Below, in pieces: positions 7,627 to 9,583 of a DNA stretch of 9,583 nt. Numbering within the stretch: position 1 is the first letter of the stretch; every line of letters begins with the position of its first letter. The position numbers and the translations under genes are program-made. The notes under the pieces are model-generated. The model had not been told where the DNA came from, searched no databases, and saw only the letters and a program-made list of their open reading frames with translations. This DNA comes from an uncultured Clostridia bacterium (GTDB taxonomy: Bacteria; Bacillota; Clostridia; Christensenellales; QALW01): positions 1-9,583 of the forward strand of contig URTC01000044.1 in the NCBI GenBank assembly GCA_900550765.1, in the 5' to 3' direction.

Positions 7627-7629
7627 TAG
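7611..7629. promoter_or_regulatory. Inverted repeat over the -35 region, candidate operator
   Basis: CTATTG (7611-7616) and CAATAG (7624-7629) form a perfect 6-bp inverted repeat with a 7-bp centre. It overlaps the -35 box and half of the spacer of the regulator promoter. This is a typical place for an autorepressor site, and the first product is an XRE-type regulator; the link between them is inference. Confidence 0.45.
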
Positions 7630-7763
7630 AGTGCAAATCAATATTTTCTTTGTTTTAGAGAATATAAAAGGAAAGTTTCTCGAAACGGTTGTTTTATATA
7701 TTCACGTTCAAATAACGACAATACTAAAATTCATATCTGTCTCCGCTTTTTATCGCGGCGGCT

Positions 7764-7797
7764 AAAAAAAGCGCCAAGTCAAAACTTGCCGCTTTTT
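7764..7797. terminator. Bidirectional terminator
   Basis: AGCG (7770-7773) and CAAGT (7775-7779) pair with ACTTG (7784-7788) and CGCT (7790-7793) across a C-C mismatch and a CAAA loop. An A-tract (7764-7770) lies on one side and a T-tract (7793-7797) on the other, so the hairpin has a U-tail in both directions. On the minus strand it insulates the regulator operon from read-through. Confidence 0.65.
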
Positions 7798-7846
7798 CTG
7801 ATCCGGCACTCCAACCTAAGACACGCTCATCTTGCGGTGACCGGGG

Positions 7847-7872
7847 CCCCGCAATGCAATCGCTTTGCGGGG
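7847..7872. repeat. GC-rich inverted repeat in a non-coding region
   Basis: CCCCGCAA (7847-7854) pairs with TTGCGGGG (7865-7872) around a 10-nt loop. It overlaps a second palindrome, CGGGGCCCCG (7842-7851), so two folds would compete. No U-tract follows. The bases around it are more GC-rich than the flanking DNA, which suggests a separate inserted or decayed element between the two terminators. Confidence 0.4.
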
Positions 7873-7887
7873 AAAAGGAGCGGCAGC

Positions 7888-7998
7888 ATGGCGTGCAAGT
7901 TTTGGAGCTTTGCACGGAAACTTCTAAAAAATCAGAGCAAGCGATATAAAGCTTGCTCCGATGTGATCACAATGAAATTATCGGACTTGAAAAATTGA
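7888..7998 (+). CDS. Doubtful 36-residue small ORF
   Basis: A short, Lys/Arg-rich ORF (begins MACKFWSFARKLLKN) with AAAAGGAG placed 7 nt before its ATG, an excellent ribosome site. Against it: it is the only plus-strand candidate in the window, it runs antisense through the minus-strand terminator hairpin at 7925-7958, no promoter is evident, and its region shares a 15-nt string with the repeat island at 8792-8806. No family is recognised. It may be a chance ORF in a decayed repeat. Confidence 0.2.
   Translation: MACKFWSFARKLLKNQSKRYKACSDVITMKLSDLKN
7925..7958 (-). terminator. Rho-independent terminator after the 181-residue protein gene
   Basis: GAGCAAGC (7935-7942) pairs with GCTTGCTC (7951-7958) around an 8-nt loop. 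On the minus strand the stem is followed within 3 nt by six T residues (GATTTTTTAG). It lies 58 nt past the stop at 8016 and has the right orientation to end that transcript. Confidence 0.8.
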
Positions 7999-8015
7999 TA
8001 TAACCATATTATCTA

Positions 8016-8561
8016 TTAGCATGAACACATTTTTATAATGCCGCAAAACATATAATCAGCCATTTTAAGCGCTTCGTTTTCGATGTCATCAAACACCTTA
8101 ATATCCGCTGTGTAATTTCTCTGCAGGCGAAGCGTTGCTTCTTTCTCTGTCATTTCCAGATGGCTGTACAGCATATGTTTCCACTTTGCTTCGTCCCAGC
8201 ACCGGTTGATGGAATGTAAAAATTCAGCAATTTCATCTGCATTTTTATACCATCTTTTTCTAGCCGAATTTGCCTTGTCAACTTCGCCTTTTTTGGCTGC
8301 GTTAACTAAATCGGCTGCAATCAGCAGATGCTGGGTGAAAAGTTCTTCGAACCGATTCGCTGATCTCATGCCGTAAATCGGTGTAAGCAGCTTTTCAAAA
8401 TCCTTCGGATTTTGAAGCAATCTGTTTGCAACCGGTTCTAAATCGTCCAGATCAGCTGCTGTGCTAATAATAAAAAAGCGCGTCCAATATACATGCTGCG
8501 CCCATAATTGTCGTATCCGATTCATCAAGCATATTTGTTGACGAGTATAATTATTACACAT
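8016..8561 (-). CDS. Conserved helical protein of unknown function
   Basis: A 181-residue soluble, mainly helical protein with no signal peptide. It has three His-led helical segments that look like an internal repeat: LWAQHVYWTRFFIIS at 19-33, FTQHLLIAADLVNAA at 75-89 and LYSHLEMTEKEATLRL at 131-146. Between the last two lies RWYKNADEIAEFLHSIN (103-119). The even spacing of H23, H78 and H134 suggests a helical bundle, perhaps binding metal or ligand, which is inference only. I recognise it as a type of protein common in Firmicutes without known function, sometimes given doubtful enzyme names. The frame opens at a GTG at 8684, but no ribosome site precedes that codon; at the ATG of 8561 a weak GGA lies 6 nt upstream. 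It stands alone, with its own terminator and a long, possibly structured leader. Confidence 0.75.
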   Translation of the reverse strand: MCNNYTRQQICLMNRIRQLWAQHVYWTRFFIISTAADLDDLEPVANRLLQNPKDFEKLLTPIYGMRSANRFEELFTQHLLIAADLVNAAKKGEVDKANSARKRWYKNADEIAEFLHSINRCWDEAKWKHMLYSHLEMTEKEATLRLQRNYTADIKVFDDIENEALKMADYMFCGIIKMCSC

Positions 8562-8691
8562 AATTTTCCAACTTTCCCTTTTCAATAATTTTACTATTAC
8601 TATATGACAGAGCGGGAATGATGTTTCATTATTTTTCAAACATATAAAAAAGATACCGAGGTCTTGATAGAGACTTGAAACCACAAAAATT
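8562..8691 (-). other. Leader between the folded element and the 181-residue protein gene
   Basis: AT-rich stretch without an ORF. I could not find a convincing -35/-10 pair; TATAGT (minus strand, near 8600) has no good -35 box 17 bp upstream. If the promoter lies upstream of 8774, this and the folded element would be one long 5' untranslated leader. Confidence 0.35.
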
Positions 8692-8774
8692 GATAATACC
8701 AGCGCCCCGTTGCAGGAGCGTCTCAGGCTGAACAGGTCAACCGAACATACCTCTGCCTAAGCTGCGGTATTATC
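8692..8774 (-). ncRNA. Candidate structured element (three-way junction), class unknown
   Basis: GATAATACC and GGTATTATC form a perfect 9-bp outer stem (8692-8700 / 8766-8774). On the minus strand it encloses two hairpins: CTTAGGC/GCCTGAG (7 bp, with a further AGGT/ACCT inside) and CGCTCC/GGGGCG (6 bp, loop TGCAAC). This gives a compact three-way junction of about 83 nt. It lies some 130 nt upstream of the 181-residue protein gene in the same orientation, as a cis-acting leader RNA would. I do not match it to a known riboswitch. A small inverted-repeat DNA element would look similar, and the same stems can form on either strand. Confidence 0.35.
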
Positions 8775-8829
8775 CGTAGTTTCGTTTTCGGGCTTTGCAC
8801 GGAAACAGCCGCCGCTTTGCTTGCCGCGA

Positions 8830-8958
8830 CGCTGCGCAAAAAAGAAGGCGCTTCTTCTGCCGCCGGCAGCGCGCCTTCCTTTTTCAGTTAACAGCGCACT
8901 TTTAAGTGCGCTCTTGAAACAAACTCCCACGGCTTCTTTTCCGTAAGAGATAGAAAAA
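8830..8958. repeat. ~130-bp direct repeat, copy A
   Basis: About 90 percent identical by eye to 9177-9307 in the same orientation. It contains a terminator-like hairpin at its start, then AGCGCACTT-TT-AAGTGCGCT (8893-8912), a near-perfect palindrome, then an ACGG-8nt-CCGT element. Copy A keeps the 9-bp palindrome intact. No coding frame is convincing across it. Confidence 0.8.
8838..8884. terminator. Bidirectional terminator-like hairpin in repeat copy A
   Basis: GAAGGCGC (8844-8851) pairs with GCGCCTTC (8871-8878), and an inner stem CTGCC (8857-8861) / GGCAG (8865-8869) closes the tip. Six A (8838-8843) and five T (8880-8884) flank it, so transcripts from either side meet a stem with a U-tail. 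Confidence 0.65.
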
Positions 8959-8995
8959 AAAAGAGAACGCAAAAGGTTGGTAACGACAGCGAACC

Positions 8996-9043
8996 GTCAC
9001 GAGGGCGCTTGCAACCGAACAGGTGCGCCGAGCGTGACTTTTT
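8996..9043 (+). terminator. Terminator-like hairpin, plus orientation
   Basis: GTCACG (8996-9001) pairs with CGTGAC (9033-9038) and GGCGC (9004-9008) with GCGCC (9025-9029), separated by an AG/GAG internal loop and with a 16-nt apical loop. TTTTT follows at 9039-9043. No plus-strand gene ends nearby, so it may be part of a repeat element, not a working terminator. Confidence 0.4.
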
Positions 9044-9082
9044 GCGTAAAAGGAAACGCAGCGCAATAAGCCTGTGGCGACG

Positions 9083-9117
9083 TGGCTCCCCTGAGCAGGG
9101 ACTTGAACCTGTGACAC
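9083..9117 (-). pseudogene. Degenerate tRNA 3'-end fragment
   Basis: Read on the minus strand, this 35-nt stretch resembles the last 33 nt of the tRNA-Asn gene to its right. GTGTCACAGGTTC is identical, the T-loop reads TTCAAGT, and both end in GGGGAGCCA. It carries small insertions, the T-stem no longer pairs properly, and no matching 5' half (acceptor strand, D-arm, anticodon arm) lies upstream. It cannot be a functional tRNA. It may be a duplication remnant or an old integration-site copy. Confidence 0.6.
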
Positions 9118-9134
9118 ACACGGCTTGCGGTACC

Positions 9135-9174
9135 CAAAAGTTGTTTCCCTCGTATTTTACTCGGCCAACTTTTG
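9135..9174. repeat. 9-bp inverted repeat
   Basis: CAAAAGTTG (9135-9143) and CAACTTTTG (9166-9174) are perfect complements separated by 22 nt. It sits between the tRNA fragment and repeat copy B. No U-tract follows on either strand. Confidence 0.55.
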
Positions 9175-9176
9175 AC

Positions 9177-9307
9177 CGCTGCGCAAAAAAGAAGGCGCTT
9201 CCTCTGCCGCCGGCAGCGCGCCTTCCTTTTTTCAGATAACAGCAGCACTTTTAAGTGCGCTGTTCAAACAAACTATCACAGCTTCTTTTCCGTAGAGGAT
9301 AGAAAAA
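9177..9307. repeat. ~130-bp direct repeat, copy B
   Basis: Second copy of the repeat at 8830-8958, same orientation. The terminator-like hairpin is preserved. The central palindrome is damaged by one extra base (AGCAGCACTT in place of AGCGCACTT on its left arm), leaving a 6-bp core. It abuts the terminator of the rRNA/tRNA transcript. Confidence 0.8.
9185..9232. terminator. Bidirectional terminator-like hairpin in repeat copy B
   Basis: Same structure as in copy A: GAAGGCGC (9191-9198) pairs with GCGCCTTC (9218-9225), flanked by six A (9185-9190) and six T (9227-9232). On the minus strand it would act as a back-up terminator for the rRNA operon. Confidence 0.65.
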
Positions 9308-9338
9308 GGAGATACCCTTCGGTATCTCCTTTTTCTAT
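9299..9338 (-). terminator. Terminator of the rRNA/tRNA-Asn transcript
   Basis: A perfect 18-bp inverted repeat (9299-9316 / 9321-9338) with a 4-nt loop, GAAG on the minus strand. The core stem GGAGATACC is followed by TTTTTCTATCC. It begins at the last base of the tRNA CCA end, so it should terminate the rRNA operon here. The symmetrical A/T flanks would also stop plus-strand transcripts. Confidence 0.88.
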
Positions 9339-9413
9339 GGCTCCCCCAACAGGACTCGAACCTGTGACACTTCGGTTAACAGCCGAATGCTCTACCGACT
9401 GAGCTATGGAGGA
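9338..9413 (-). tRNA. tRNA-Asn (anticodon GTT)
   Basis: A 76-nt cloverleaf including an encoded CCA. Acceptor stem TCCTCCA/TGGGGGA (one T-G pair), D-arm GCTC-AGTCGGTA-GAGC, anticodon arm TTCGG-CTGTTAA-CCGAA with anticodon GTT (9378-9380), variable loop GTGTC, T-arm ACAGG-TTCGAGT-CCTGT, and G as discriminator base. It follows the 5S rRNA in the same direction and was probably processed from the rRNA operon transcript. Confidence 0.98.
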
Positions 9414-9421
9414 ATATTTAT

Positions 9422-9487
9422 GTCCATTGGTCTTCTGCCCAATACCTGCTTTCTAACAAATACTGCGCTCCTTTGACTGCAATGGAC
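9422..9487 (-). repeat. Inverted repeat in the 5S-tRNA spacer
   Basis: GTCCATTG (9422-9429) and CAATGGAC (9480-9487) are perfect complements spanning nearly the whole spacer between 5S rRNA and tRNA-Asn. In the precursor this would form a long-looped stem and may guide separation of the two RNAs; that role is inferred. Confidence 0.45.
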
Positions 9488-9498
9488 TAAATTTAGAA

Positions 9499-9583
9499 TC
9501 CGGCGGCGACATACTCTCCCGGGCCGTCTCCAGCCAAGTACCCTCTGCGCTGAAAGGCTTAACTTCTGTGTTCGGTATGGGAA
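9499..9583 (-). rRNA. 5S ribosomal RNA, 3' part
   Basis: The minus strand reads CCCATACCGAACACAGAAGT near the right edge, a hallmark 5S segment, then GTTAAGCC, GGTACTTGGC and the 3' end GTCGCCGCCGG. About the last 85 nt are present; the 5' third lies beyond the window. The 3' boundary may be off by one or two bases. With tRNA-Asn downstream this is the tail of an rRNA operon. Confidence 0.95.

Noticed and set aside
7553..7636. Longer N-terminus for the first regulator, starting at 7636
   Set aside because: The predicted transcription start (about 7591) lies downstream of that codon, and the HTH domain and a GAGG ribosome site fit the ATG at 7552.
7724..7915. 63-codon minus-strand ORF
   Set aside because: It crosses the bidirectional terminator at 7764-7797 and the GC-rich inverted repeat, and has no ribosome site; probably a chance frame in a decayed repeat.
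8562..8684. GTG start at 8684 giving a 222-residue protein
   Set aside because: No Shine-Dalgarno sequence precedes it, and the added 41 residues look unlike the helical core of the protein.
8692..8704. TPP-riboswitch-like string GATAATACCAGCG on the plus strand
   Set aside because: It resembles the 3' end of a THI box, but the CTGAGA element and the rest of the TPP fold are absent upstream on that strand, and no plus-strand gene follows.
8757..9248. Several overlapping 70-83 codon minus-strand ORFs
   Set aside because: They run through terminator hairpins, the repeat copies and the tRNA fragment, lack ribosome sites, and change frame between repeat copies; treated as spurious.
9172..9402. 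Plus-strand ORF ending in a PPTGLEPVTLRL-like peptide
   Set aside because: This peptide is the antisense translation of the tRNA T-arm and acceptor stem, a common spurious annotation.

Overview
The window reads as chromosomal DNA from a Gram-positive anaerobe, most likely a gut Clostridia/Oscillospiraceae-type Firmicute. This is inferred from strong AGGAGG ribosome sites, TTGACA/TATAAT promoters, U-tailed terminators, Cys-type sulfatases and a 5S-tRNA-Asn end of an rRNA operon. No species can be named. Every convincing gene, including the RNA genes, lies on the minus strand, so the map is best read from right to left.

Right end (about 8690-9583): the 3' part of a 5S rRNA, a short spacer with an 8-bp inverted repeat, tRNA-Asn(GTT) and a strong terminator. 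Beyond these lies roughly 600 bp of non-coding, repeat-rich DNA. It holds two copies of a ~130-bp repeat, each carrying a bidirectional terminator-like hairpin, a degenerate tRNA 3'-end fragment, further inverted repeats, and an ~83-bp element that can fold as a three-way junction.

8016-8561: a 181-residue helical conserved protein of unknown function (WTR, QHL and SHLEMTEKEA motifs) with its own terminator. 7553-8015 is non-coding apart from one doubtful plus-strand small ORF.

5865-7552: a two-gene operon of paralogous XRE-type regulators. They are coupled by a 4-nt ATGA overlap, expressed from a good promoter that carries an inverted repeat (a probable operator), and closed by a 13-bp-stem terminator. 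They probably regulate themselves or a gene outside the window.

3273-5123: a low-affinity phosphate transporter (Pit) followed by its DUF47/PhoU-like accessory protein. A near-consensus promoter precedes pit and a terminator follows the DUF47 gene. Together they would import inorganic phosphate.

1-3048: two adjacent Cys-type (S1) sulfatases, 23 bp apart and presumably co-transcribed from one promoter. The second runs off the left edge. Neither has a signal peptide, so both should act in the cytoplasm on imported sulfated substrates. The second has lost the usual Lys/His pair of the sulfatase active site. To the eye this part is more GC-rich than the Pit and regulator genes.

I see no CRISPR array, transposase, phage gene or complete mobile element. 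The less ordinary parts are the divergent sulfatase, the regulator pair and the structured repeat island beside the rRNA operon.
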